Positions 1 to 7,365 of a stretch of 8,042 nt of DNA are shown here, piece after piece. The translations under genes were made by a program, and so were the position numbers. Where the stretch lies: the NCBI GenBank assembly GCA_043817485.1, contig JBDRGX010000100.1, positions 1 to 8,042 on the forward strand, in the 5' to 3' direction. The stretch comes from JBDRGX01 sp043817485 [NCBI: bacterium] (lineage in GTDB: Bacteria; JBDRGX01). Numbering within the stretch: position 1 is the stretch's first letter; each line of letters begins with the position of its first letter. The notes beneath the pieces are model-generated. The model saw nothing but the letters and a program-made list of their open reading frames with translations, was not told the origin of the DNA and made no database searches.

Positions 1-2973
1 ATCTTTTATGATAACAGATGTTTCTAAATCACTAAATTTTATTTTAAATGCTTCTCCATTTTGAATATGAGAAGATATTTCAATAAAAGGATTTTGAAGA
101 TTTTCTTGTGCTTTTATTTTGAAATTAGTTATTCCAGACAAAACATTTTTTTGAGGAATAAACCAATTAGATATTAAATTAACATGAAAATTATTTCCAT
201 TAATTATGAAATCTATATTTTTATTTGAATCAATAAAACCATTTACAAATAAAGATAAATTTTCTTCTCCATTTATGTGAACATTTTCAAAAAATAATTT
301 TTTAAAAATGTTTTTTTCTTTTAAATTTTTTATTTTTCCAGATAAAAAAATACCTTTTATTTTAGGAATAGGTGAAAAATCAAACACCGAATTTTCATAT
401 TTTATTTGAGTATGAAATTTTTTAATTTTTTGTTCATTTAAACTTAAATTGTTTGCAATAAAAAAACCTTTTAATTTTTCTTCATTTTTTTGTAATTGAA
501 GTTCAATGTTTTCACAAAAAAATAAAATTTCTTTTACTTTATATTTTAAATTTTCAAGTATAATATTTATATTTTGCGAACCATTTACATTTTTGAAATT
601 AAAATTTATTGCATCAATTTTTACATTTTGATTTTGATCTTTTATTTCTGAATTTGTGCAAATAAAATTTCCTTGCCAATTAAGTTTATCAACAAATAGT
701 CCTTTAATAATTCCTTGCGCAAAAATTTCATATTGTTTAAAAAATATTTTTTCTGTTAAAAAACTTAAATCTATTTCTACAAAATTTGATATTTTTTCAA
801 CTTTACCATAAATTTTAATATAATTTTTTCCACGACAAATATTTATTTTGTTAAAAAGAATTAAATTATTAAAACTTTGAAAATCAATGTTTATCCAATC
901 ATAATAAGAATATAAATCTTTGTTTTTAAAAGTTAAACATCCTGAATAAGAAGGGTTTGTTAATAAACCAGTTATTTTCATTTTTCCAGAAATTTTTGTA
1001 TCTGGAAAATTAACATTTAATAAAGAAAAAATATTTTTCAAATCTAATTCATTTATGTTTATATTTATTTGTAGTTCTGGTTTTTTAGTAAAATTTATAA
1101 TTCCAGAAGATTGCAAAGTATCATAACAAATTTTTTTTATATTTAATATTTTTTTGCAATAAGAAAATTCCATATTTATTGGATTAAAATTATTTTCATT
1201 GATCCTAATATTTTTTATATTTAATATGCCATCCAATGTATTGTTTTTTATTTTTCCAGATATAAACATATTTCCATTTAAAAAATATTTTTTCCATTTA
1301 TAATTTGTGAATAATAGATTCGAATAAATATAATTTTCTTTTAAAGAAATATTTATATTTCCTTTTATGTTTTCAGATGGAGATGATATTAAAATTTTTT
1401 CAATTAAAATTTTTTGTGTTTTTAAATCTATTTGAGAAGTAAAGAAAATTTTATTGCAAATAGAGAAGTTTTCAAAAATAATTTTTTGAGGGGATAAAAT
1501 AATATTTGTTTTTAAATTTATTTCAGGAAAAGTAGCAAAGAAAATTTTTTCTGCTTTAAGCATTATTTTAGCAAAAAAAGGTTTTTTAGAAAAATTACCA
1601 TTAAAACAAAAATTTCCTATTTCTTTTTTTTCTTTTGTTAAAGAAATTTTTCCTTCAAACGGAAATTGATTTTTATTTAAAAATATTTTTTCAAAATTGC
1701 CTACTAAATCATATTTTTTATTATCATCAATATTAAATTTAAAATTATTATTTTGATAAAAAATATCTAAATTTATAATATCTAATTTTTTTTCATAACA
1801 TTCTAAATTACGAGTTTCTAATTTTATTTTCAAAAAAGGATTATCTTGTGACCCTTTAAATTCTCCAGATAAGTTTGCTAAACCATTTATTTTCAAAAAA
1901 GGAAAAATTTTATTTAAAGAAAATAAATCTAAATTTTGCAAATCAAAAATAATATTATTTTTTTTTGGGCTTAAATTTCCTGTTATAGTAAAATTTCCTT
2001 GCAAAATATTAGCAGTAAAATTTTCTATGTTTAAAAAATCTTTATAATATTCTAAATTTCCTGTTAAATCATTGAATGGTATTTTTTTAATTTTACCTTT
2101 AGAAAAAGTAAATAAAGTTTTTATTTTTAAATTATTAAGTAAGCCGAAACAAGAAATTTTTATAAACCCTTTTCCTTCTTGTTCAAAAGATATATTTTTT
2201 TGTGTATTTTCTAAATTAAAATTTTTTGCAACAAAATCCAATTTTAAAAAACCATTTTCATGTTCTCCTTGAATTTCAAAAGGATTGTTTTCAAGATAAC
2301 CATAAATTGAAGGAAAAGAAATGAGTTTTTCATTAAACACTATTTCCCCATTTATTTTAGAAAATTCAGTTTTAAATTTTTCAATATTTCCTTCAATATT
2401 TTTAAAAGAAAAACTACCTTGATATTTTATGATTTTTTCTTTTTGAAAAATATTAAGATCTAAATTTCCAGAACCTTTAATAAAAGAAATTTCTTTTATA
2501 TTAAAATATTTTAAGTAAAATGGAAGGAAGATATTAGAAATTTTTAAATTTAGGGCTAAAGCATTTTCATCTATTTTGCCTTTAAGAATAAAATTATCTT
2601 GTTGTACACTATCCTCTGTTTGAGATAAAAATAATATAGAATTTTTTTCTAAATTGATTTTTCCTCTAATGTTTTTAATTTTAGTTTTAATTTTTTTTTC
2701 TTCATCAATAAATATAATCTTTCCTTGTTTAAAAGAAATTATAAAATTTTGTTTTTGTTTTTTATCTTGAGGTTTTATTAAAGCTTCGAAATTCCATTTT
2801 TCATTTTTTTCTTTAATAATTGTGGCAGTTGTTTTTATTAAATCTATTTTAGAAATAGCTTTTACAAAATTTTTTTGTTTTAAAAATTCTTTTAAATTAT
2901 AGTTTATTATTATTTTTTTTGCGAAAAAAAAATGGTTTATCTTTTGAAAATGTAATTGAAGTATTTGTAAGAA
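1..2973 (-). CDS. AsmA/TamB-like envelope protein, body (frame-shifted from its N-terminus, cut by window edge)
   Basis: This frame is open without a stop from 2973 to base 1, 991 codons, and continues beyond the window. It has no ATG, GTG or TTG until a GTG at 2340, and the first ATG is at 1563. It therefore cannot plausibly start itself and must continue the anchor piece at 2897-3133. Just after the junction the protein carries a WNFEAL motif (2779-2796), typical of the AsmA/TamB group near the N-terminus. The rest is low-complexity, beta-rich sequence with recurring modules such as GLLTNPSYSG (931-969), GSQDNPF (about 1840-1860) and NLQNPFIEIS (76-114). These resemble the repeated G-x-x-x-N-P units of TamB/AsmA-like proteins. 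Family members span the periplasm from an inner-membrane anchor and act in phospholipid transport or outer-membrane assembly. The joined protein would have at least 1044 residues. The diagnostic TamB C-terminal domain would lie outside the window, so AsmA, TamB and other relatives cannot be separated. Confidence 0.72.
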
Positions 2974-3133
2974 TTATTTTTTGGAAAGGAAAAAAACTAA
3001 TACTTTTAATTTCGACTTTTTGTTTTATAAAAATAGAAAGTTTTTGAGAAACTAATTTAGGAAGGTATAAATTTAAAAAGAAGCAGAAAAGAAAAATTAT
3101 GAAAAGAAATAAAATAATTATTTTTTTTTTCAT
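2897..3133 (-). CDS. N-terminal membrane anchor of the AsmA/TamB-like protein
   Basis: This 78-codon frame starts with ATG at 3133 and encodes KKK followed by a hydrophobic segment (about residues 4-23). It then gives a stretch ending in ITFSKDKPFFF, which resembles the first strands of AsmA/TamB family proteins after their signal anchor. Residues 1-70 fit that family. The last eight, RKKNNNKL, read out of frame through an A/T-rich tract and end at a TAA at 2897. Dropping one base near 2913-2932 joins it to the 991-codon frame, giving PFFFAKKIII and onward. It starts 12 bp after the pth stop with no clear Shine-Dalgarno sequence, so translation is probably coupled to pth. Taken as an independent small protein it would be an unremarkable single-pass membrane peptide. 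I think it is the start of the long gene. Confidence 0.75.
   Translation of the reverse strand: MKKKIIILFLFIIFLFCFFLNLYLPKLVSQKLSIFIKQKVEIKSISFFPFQKIILTNTSITFSKDKPFFFRKKNNNKL
2913..2932 (-). other. Frame break at paired homopolymers (candidate slippage site)
   Basis: On the coding strand a run of nine T (2932-2924), then CGC, then eight A (2920-2913) lies exactly where the reading frame must change. The upstream frame reads CCA TTT TTT TTT CGC. With eight T it reads CCA TTT TTT TTC GCA and enters the long open frame. Loss of one A from the A8 run also restores it, giving CGC AAA AAA ATA. Gain of two bases in either run works too. Runs of this length are known sites of RNA polymerase slippage in AT-rich bacteria, including insect endosymbionts, and also of mutation and sequencing error. 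The window alone cannot choose among these. Confidence 0.7.
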
Positions 3134-3145
3134 TGCTAAAAATTT

Positions 3146-3715
3146 TTATTCTAATCCATTATATTTATTCATTCCTTGTTCAACCCCTTGATTCAATATA
3201 ACATTAATTATTTCTGGTATCAATTTTATATTTTCTTTTATAATCAAATCTTCATCAAAATTAAAATTTTCCAATACATAATTTTCTAAACAAGAAAATA
3301 TTTTTTCTTTACCTATTCCTATTCTTATTCTTATAAATTCCTGCGAATGCAAATGTTTTTGAATAGATTTAAGCCCATTATGTCCACCAGAACTTCCTTT
3401 ATTTCTAATACGAATTTTTTTTAATGGTAAATTTATGTCATCGCAAATAACAATTATGTTGTTATAATTTATTTTATAATAATTAGCAAATAAAAATACA
3501 GATTCTCCAGAATTATTCATAAAAGTATAAGGTTTTAATAAAATAACTTTTTTGTCATCAATCTTTCCAAAACCATATTTTCCATTAAATTTAGTTTTAT
3601 CAATTGTTATTTTATAAAAATTTTTTAATTCATTTATTGCTGTAAATCCTATATTATGACGAGTACTAATATATTTTTTACCAGGATTTCCTAATCCAAC
3701 AATTAAGTTATCCAT
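3146..3715 (-). CDS. pth: Peptidyl-tRNA hydrolase
   Basis: Pth cleaves the ester bond of peptidyl-tRNAs that drop off stalled ribosomes, recycling tRNA in the cytoplasm. The 189-residue length is normal for the bacterial Pth1 family. All key motifs are present: VGLGNPG (residues 6-12, with N10), the catalytic histidine H20 in TRHNIGF, KPYTFMNNSG (61-70, with the substrate-binding asparagine), the acidic pair D92-D93 in ICDDINLP, and GSSGGHNGLKSI (107-118, with N113). These are followed by FIRIRIGIG (127-135). The ATG at 3715 is fixed by the family's usual start right before the GLGNPG strand. It lies 8 bp after the rplY/ctc stop, and the junction is A-rich without a Shine-Dalgarno sequence, so it probably relies on coupling to L25 translation. 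An rplY/ctc-pth pairing is common in bacteria. Confidence 0.97.
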   Translation of the reverse strand: MDNLIVGLGNPGKKYISTRHNIGFTAINELKNFYKITIDKTKFNGKYGFGKIDDKKVILLKPYTFMNNSGESVFLFANYYKINYNNIIVICDDINLPLKKIRIRNKGSSGGHNGLKSIQKHLHSQEFIRIRIGIGKEKIFSCLENYVLENFNFDEDLIIKENIKLIPEIINVILNQGVEQGMNKYNGLE

Positions 3716-3723
3716 ATTTTTTT

Positions 3724-4374
3724 TTATTTTTTATCAGTTTTTTTTTCGGGTTTTTTCTCTACAGTTGTTTCAGTTTTTGTTTCTGTAGGTATTTCTGCAA
3801 CTTTTTCAACTACTTCTGCTTTAGGAGAAACAATGGAAACTACTAATTCCTCAACATTTTGATATGGAGATAATTTAATACCTTCTGGAAGTATAATATT
3901 TTTAATGTAAAGTGATGTATTTAAACCCAATTTAGATATATCTATTTCAAGGTGTTTAGGAATTTGTGTTGGCAAACATTTTATTGTTAATTCTCTTTTT
4001 GTAAATTCTACTATGCCTCCTTCTTCTACACCTTTTGCTTTTCCAGTTAAAATAATTGAAACTTCAATTTCAATTTCTGTTTTTAATGAAATTTGATGAA
4101 AATCTAAATGTATAATATTTTCTGTCATGGGATCACATTGAACATCTTGTAGAATGGCATTTATGTTTTCTCCTTCAACATTTAGATTTACAAGAACATG
4201 TTCTATTTCTTTTCCTATTGCTTTTGTGAACTCTTTTGTATTTATTTTTAAGTTCATTGGCTTAATATCTTTTCCATATAATACTGCTGGAATATATCCA
4301 TTTCGTTTCATTTCTCTAATATGACTTTTTTGTTTTTTTTCTCTTTTTTCTACATTTAATAAAATTTCTTGCAT
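3724..4374 (-). CDS. rplY: Large-subunit ribosomal protein L25 (Ctc/TL5 long form)
   Basis: L25 binds 5S rRNA in the central protuberance of the 50S subunit. At 216 residues this is the long Ctc/TL5 form with two domains, not the ~95-residue E. coli type. The N-terminal 5S-binding domain (about 1-95) shows the family motif GYIPAVLYG (26-34), then VLVNL and HLDFHQIS (89-96). The second, beta-rich domain (about 97-185) includes LTGKAKGVEEGGIVEF (109-124) and IPKHLEIDISKLGLN (138-152). The last 30 residues form a Lys/Glu/Thr tail, common in this form and probably disordered. A good ribosome binding site, AAGGAG (4385-4390), lies 10 bp before the ATG. It is the first gene of the rplY-pth-AsmA/TamB-like operon, with a candidate promoter at 4428-4456. 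Some genomes call this gene ctc. Confidence 0.95.
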   Translation of the reverse strand: MQEILLNVEKREKKQKSHIREMKRNGYIPAVLYGKDIKPMNLKINTKEFTKAIGKEIEHVLVNLNVEGENINAILQDVQCDPMTENIIHLDFHQISLKTEIEIEVSIILTGKAKGVEEGGIVEFTKRELTIKCLPTQIPKHLEIDISKLGLNTSLYIKNIILPEGIKLSPYQNVEELVVSIVSPKAEVVEKVAEIPTETKTETTVEKKPEKKTDKK

Positions 4375-4427
4375 TCTTTTTTGTCTCCTTTTTAAAACTC
4401 TAATATAAAATATAAATTTGATATGAA

Positions 4428-4456
4428 TTTGTATATAATGTATATTGATTTGTCAA
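4428..4456 (-). promoter_or_regulatory. Candidate sigma-70-type promoter for rplY-pth operon
   Basis: On the minus strand a perfect TTGACA (4456-4451) is followed after 17 bp by TACAAA (4433-4428). TATACA with 15 bp spacing is an overlapping alternative. Transcription would begin near 4420, giving a leader of about 45 bases with the AAGGAG site near the ATG at 4374. The -35 match is convincing, but the -10 is only fair in sequence this AT-rich. Confidence 0.5.
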
Positions 4457-4499
4457 GAAAAATTACAATTTAAGAATAAATTGCAATGAAAGGAATAAT

Positions 4500-4535
4500 A
4501 AAAAAAAAAATCGAAATCCAAATATCGAAATTCGA
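4500..4535 (-). terminator. Possible weak intrinsic terminator after ftsZ
   Basis: On the minus strand, about 160 bases after the ftsZ stop, TCGAA (4535-4531) can pair with TTCGA (4515-4511) across a 15-base loop. The stem runs straight into T11 (4510-4500). The T tract is strong, but the stem is only 5 bp and the loop is large. The stem also falls inside a repeat made of CGAA units, so the pairing may be incidental. It sits between ftsZ and the rplY promoter, where a terminator would be expected. Confidence 0.3.
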
Positions 4536-4575
4536 AACAAATACGAATAATCTAAATACAAATGTTCAAAACAAT
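4511..4575. repeat. Interspersed-type AT-rich intergenic repeat with CGAA/AAAT units
   Basis: This stretch is built from short, degenerate units: TCGAAATCC, ATCGAAATTCGAAAC, AAATACGAATAAT, CTAAATACAAATGTTC and AAAAC. It is unlike the T-runs and A-runs of the rest of the gap, and its CG dinucleotides stand out in this background. From memory, near-identical strings containing ATCGAAATTCGAAAC and CAAATGTTCAAAAC occur in intergenic regions of several uncultured lineages such as Elusimicrobiota and Omnitrophota. They are sometimes read as spurious C-terminal tails like FRISIFGF. Only one copy is visible here, so dispersal in this genome is not shown. Confidence 0.45.
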
Positions 4576-4692
4576 AGAAAAACGATTAAATTGAATTTAG
4601 TAGTTTGCAACATTTTATTTCTAATTGCAAATTAATCTAAATGCAGGTAATTTATACCAAATAAAAAAATATAGTTTTCGTACAATTTAATT
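4576..4692. other. Non-coding remainder of the ftsZ-rplY gap
   Basis: Together with 4375-4575 this makes a 318-bp gene-free gap. I see no open frame of note, no tRNA and no strong hairpin here. A 4-bp inverted repeat, GGTA/TACC (4646-4658), is too short to interpret. It is probably the 3' untranslated region of ftsZ. Confidence 0.5.
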
Positions 4693-5928
4693 TTATATTT
4701 CTTTTGCCAAAAATTCTTCTTTTTGATTTTTCATAATTGATGGAATAGTCATTTTTTCATTAGAAGTGTTAGAAGAATAATTGTAAGAATTATTAGAAGA
4801 TGCTGGAATAATAGAATTTAATTCTTCTGAATAAATTTCTTCTTCTTTTTTTCGCTTAAACGCTGGAATTTCAAATTTATGTTCCCATTTTAATTCGTTA
4901 ATTTTATTTGGTTTATAAGATGGATTTGCAAAAACTTTTTTTTCATTTTCCTTTTCTTTTTCCTTTTTTTCAAATCCAGTAGCAATAATAGTTACTTTAA
5001 GATTATCTTCCATATTGTTATCAATAGATGTTCCCCAAATTATGTTAGCATTAGGATCTGCTAAATCTTTAATACGAGATGCTATTTCATCAATTTCTTT
5101 GATTTTCAAATTTTCTCCAGCAGTTATATTAAGTAAAATTCCACAAGCACCTTTTATAGAAGTATCTTCTAAAATAGGATTTGATATTGCTTGATGTATT
5201 GCTTGTTCAGCTCTTTTTTCTCCAGAGCTTATTCCAATGCCTATAAGAGCATTTCCCATTTCTTTTGTAATTGCTTTTATATCAGCAAAATCTAAATTAA
5301 TTAAGCCAGGAAGAGTAATCAAATCTGAAATTCCTTGTACAGATTGTTTTAAAATATCATCAGCTATTTTAAGACAATCTACAAAAGAATGATTATCTTG
5401 TGTAATAGATAAAAGTTTTTGATTAGGAATTACAATTAACGTATCAACAAATTTTTTAAGTTCTTTTATTCCTTCTTCTGCATAATTAGCTTTTCTTTTT
5501 CCTTCAAAATCAAATGGTTTAGTAACTACTGCTATAGTAAGAGCACCTATTTCTTTAGCAATTTCAGCAATAACTGGAGAAGCACCAGTTCCAGTGCCTC
5601 CTCCTAATGTTGCTGTAATAAAAATTAAATCTGTATTTTGTAATATTTCTTTTATAATTTCTTTATCTTCTGTAGCTGCTTTAAATCCAATTTCTGGATT
5701 TGCACCAGCACCTAATCCTTTTGTTATTTTTTCTCCAATTTGAATTTTACAAGGGGTAAGTGAAGTTTTTAATACTTGAGCATCTGTATTTATTGCGATA
5801 AATTCCACTCCTTGTACATTAGTTTCAATCATTCTATTAATGGCATTTCCACCACCACCACCTACTCCGATAACTTTTATTTTAGCAGCATTATATTGTT
5901 CATTTTCAAATTCAAATGGTAAAGGCAT
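4693..5928 (-). CDS. ftsZ: Cell division protein FtsZ
   Basis: FtsZ is the tubulin-like GTPase that polymerises into the division ring at the cytoplasmic membrane. The 411-residue protein has the nucleotide-binding start IKVIGVGGGGGNAINRM (17-33) and the tubulin signature GGGTGTG (109-115). It also has KPFDFEGKRK (137-146) and the T7 synergy loop NLDFADIKAI (211-220), with the acidic residues D213 and D216 that complete the GTPase site of the neighbouring subunit. The globular part ends near residue 319. A charged linker leads to IPAFKRKK (354-361), which matches the conserved C-terminal peptide that binds FtsA. Unusually, about 50 more residues follow, Asn/Ser-rich and ending with a second IP-containing stretch, MTIPSIMKNQKEEF (393-406). 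The start is fixed by a perfect AAGGAGGG ribosome binding site (5936-5943) 7 bp upstream. It lies 57 bp after ftsA and is probably co-transcribed with it. Confidence 0.98.
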   Translation of the reverse strand: MPLPFEFENEQYNAAKIKVIGVGGGGGNAINRMIETNVQGVEFIAINTDAQVLKTSLTPCKIQIGEKITKGLGAGANPEIGFKAATEDKEIIKEILQNTDLIFITATLGGGTGTGASPVIAEIAKEIGALTIAVVTKPFDFEGKRKANYAEEGIKELKKFVDTLIVIPNQKLLSITQDNHSFVDCLKIADDILKQSVQGISDLITLPGLINLDFADIKAITKEMGNALIGIGISSGEKRAEQAIHQAISNPILEDTSIKGACGILLNITAGENLKIKEIDEIASRIKDLADPNANIIWGTSIDNNMEDNLKVTIIATGFEKKEKEKENEKKVFANPSYKPNKINELKWEHKFEIPAFKRKKEEEIYSEELNSIIPASSNNSYNYSSNTSNEKMTIPSIMKNQKEEFLAKEI

Positions 5929-5985
5929 TTTAATACCCTCCTTGATTATAATAAAAATATCAAAATGAAAAGTGTAAAAATTATT

Positions 5986-7218
5986 TTAAAAAGTTTCTTG
6001 CCACCAATTTTTTAATTTGCCAAAAATTCCATCTAAACTTTTGCGATTTAATGTTGTAAAATTTTCTTTTTGTTTTTCAGCACCAAATAAAATTAATCCA
6101 ACAGAAGTAGAATAAATTGGATCATTAACTATGTTAACTAAATCTCTTACTCCTTGAGGAAAACCTATTCTCACAGATTTTTTAGTAATTTCTTCTGCTA
6201 TTTTAGCGATTCCTTCCATGTTTGCAGCTCCACCAGTTATTACTATTCCACTACCAATTCTATAAATTAAATCATTTTGACAAATATTATTTTTAATTAA
6301 TTCACATATTTCTCTTACTCTTGCTTCTATTATTTCTACTAATTCTATGCGAGTAATAGTTCGAAAGCCTTTACCATTAGTATTAGGAACTTCTATTGTT
6401 TCTGTTTCTGTTACTAAAGAAGTGCAAGCACAACCAAATTGTTTTTTTATTTTTTCAGCATCTTTTTTAGGTGTTCCTAAAACAACAGCAATATCATTAG
6501 TAATAGTATTTCCACCTATTGGAATAAAATCGATATAACAAAGACTTCCATCAATAAAAATTGCTAAATCTATAGAATCTCCTCCAATATTAACCAAAAC
6601 TACTCCCAAATCTTTTTCATCGGGACTTAAAACAGCATAGCTATCTGCTAATGTTTGAAAAACAAATTGGTTAATATCATATCCAGATCTATCTATACTT
6701 TTGCTTATATTTTGAACAGAAGATGCTGGAGATGTAATAATATAAACATCGGCTTCTAATTTCATAGCACTTAATCCTAATGGATTTTTTATTCCATCTT
6801 GATCATCAACTATATATTCTTTAGGTAAAATATGAATTACTTCTCTATCAGTAGGAATAGAAATTTTGGCATGTTCAATTACTTTTTCTATATCAACTTT
6901 TGTAATTTCTCTATCTCCTCTTAAAATAGCAACTACTCCTCGACTATTCATTCCTTTAATTTGATTTCCACCTATATTAGTATAGACAGAAGAAATACTT
7001 GAATCGCTTCTTTCTTCAGCAAATCTCAATGCTTCTTCAATTGCATTAATTGTTTTTTCTAAATCAACAATAGCACCTTTTTTTAAAGCTGCAAAAGGAA
7101 TATTTCCTGCACCAATAATTTCAATTACTCCTTCAGAATCTAATTTAGCAATAAGAGCACAAACTTTAGTTGTGCCAATATCTAAAGATGCAATTATATT
7201 ATTATTTTTTTTTGCCAT
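5986..7218 (-). CDS. ftsA: Cell division protein FtsA
   Basis: FtsA is the actin-fold protein that tethers FtsZ filaments to the inner membrane and recruits later division proteins. At 410 residues its length is normal. Phosphate-1 motif SLDIGTTK (11-18) is intact. The FtsA-specific 1C/SHS2 region follows, with NIGGNQIKGMNSRGVVAI from residue 81. The phosphate-2 motif is altered to VNIGGDSIDLAIF (209-221), with N210 where an aspartate and D214 where a glycine are usual. Next are IPIGGNTITNDIA (232-244), the adenosine motif GIVITGGAANMEGI (324-337) and DPIYSTSVGL (366-375). The end, SLDGIFGKLKNWWQETF (394-410), is a clear amphipathic membrane-targeting helix. The start is supported by GAAAGGA (7228-7234) 9 bp upstream. 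Codons 2-5 contain a run of nine A. A promoter candidate lies at 7336-7365. No ftsQ, murB or ddl precedes it; the upstream neighbour is a divergent transporter. Confidence 0.97.
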   Translation of the reverse strand: MAKKNNNIIASLDIGTTKVCALIAKLDSEGVIEIIGAGNIPFAALKKGAIVDLEKTINAIEEALRFAEERSDSSISSVYTNIGGNQIKGMNSRGVVAILRGDREITKVDIEKVIEHAKISIPTDREVIHILPKEYIVDDQDGIKNPLGLSAMKLEADVYIITSPASSVQNISKSIDRSGYDINQFVFQTLADSYAVLSPDEKDLGVVLVNIGGDSIDLAIFIDGSLCYIDFIPIGGNTITNDIAVVLGTPKKDAEKIKKQFGCACTSLVTETETIEVPNTNGKGFRTITRIELVEIIEARVREICELIKNNICQNDLIYRIGSGIVITGGAANMEGIAKIAEEITKKSVRIGFPQGVRDLVNIVNDPIYSTSVGLILFGAEKQKENFTTLNRKSLDGIFGKLKNWWQETF

Positions 7219-7268
7219 AAAAATTATTCCTTTCTATGAATTGACGATTTTTTTATTTCTATATTTCT

Positions 7269-7293
7269 AAAGAAACCGAAATTTGTTTTCTTT
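7269..7293 (-). other. AT-rich inverted repeat in the ftsA leader
   Basis: AAAGAAA (7269-7275) and TTTCTTT (7287-7293) are perfect 7-bp complements around an 11-base loop. One further C-G pair is possible after a mismatch. It would lie in the untranslated leader of ftsA mRNA if the promoter at 7336-7365 is used. No T tract follows on the minus strand, so it does not look like an attenuator. In a purine/pyrimidine-skewed AT-rich region it may be chance. Confidence 0.2.
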
Positions 7294-7335
7294 GGTGAAT
7301 TGTGCTTTACATATTATTTTTTCTTTTAGATTTTT

Positions 7336-7365
7336 TTTATATGATTACATTTTTTAAATTGTCAA
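7336..7365 (-). promoter_or_regulatory. Candidate promoter for ftsAZ
   Basis: On the minus strand TTGACA (7365-7360) is followed after 18 bp by TATAAA (7341-7336), a 6/6 and 5/6 match to the sigma-70 consensus. Initiation near 7329 would give a leader of about 110 bases before the ftsA ATG. A second minus-strand TTGACA (7429-7424) has no good -10 partner. Confidence 0.55.

Noticed and set aside
2072-2272. Plus-strand open frame of 66 codons
   Set aside because: It lies antisense within the 991-codon body frame. It has no ribosome binding site and its Lys/Phe-rich content mirrors the minus-strand gene.
1-2973. Low-complexity AT-rich stretch as non-coding or decayed DNA
   Set aside because: The minus-strand frame has no stop in 991 codons and carries family-like modules, which decayed DNA of this composition would not keep.
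4646-4658. GGTA/TACC inverted repeat after ftsZ as its terminator
   Set aside because: The stem is four pairs and no T tract follows on the ftsZ strand.
6347-6538. Plus-strand open frame of 63 codons
   Set aside because: It lies entirely antisense to conserved ftsA sequence, with no supporting start signal or recognisable motif.
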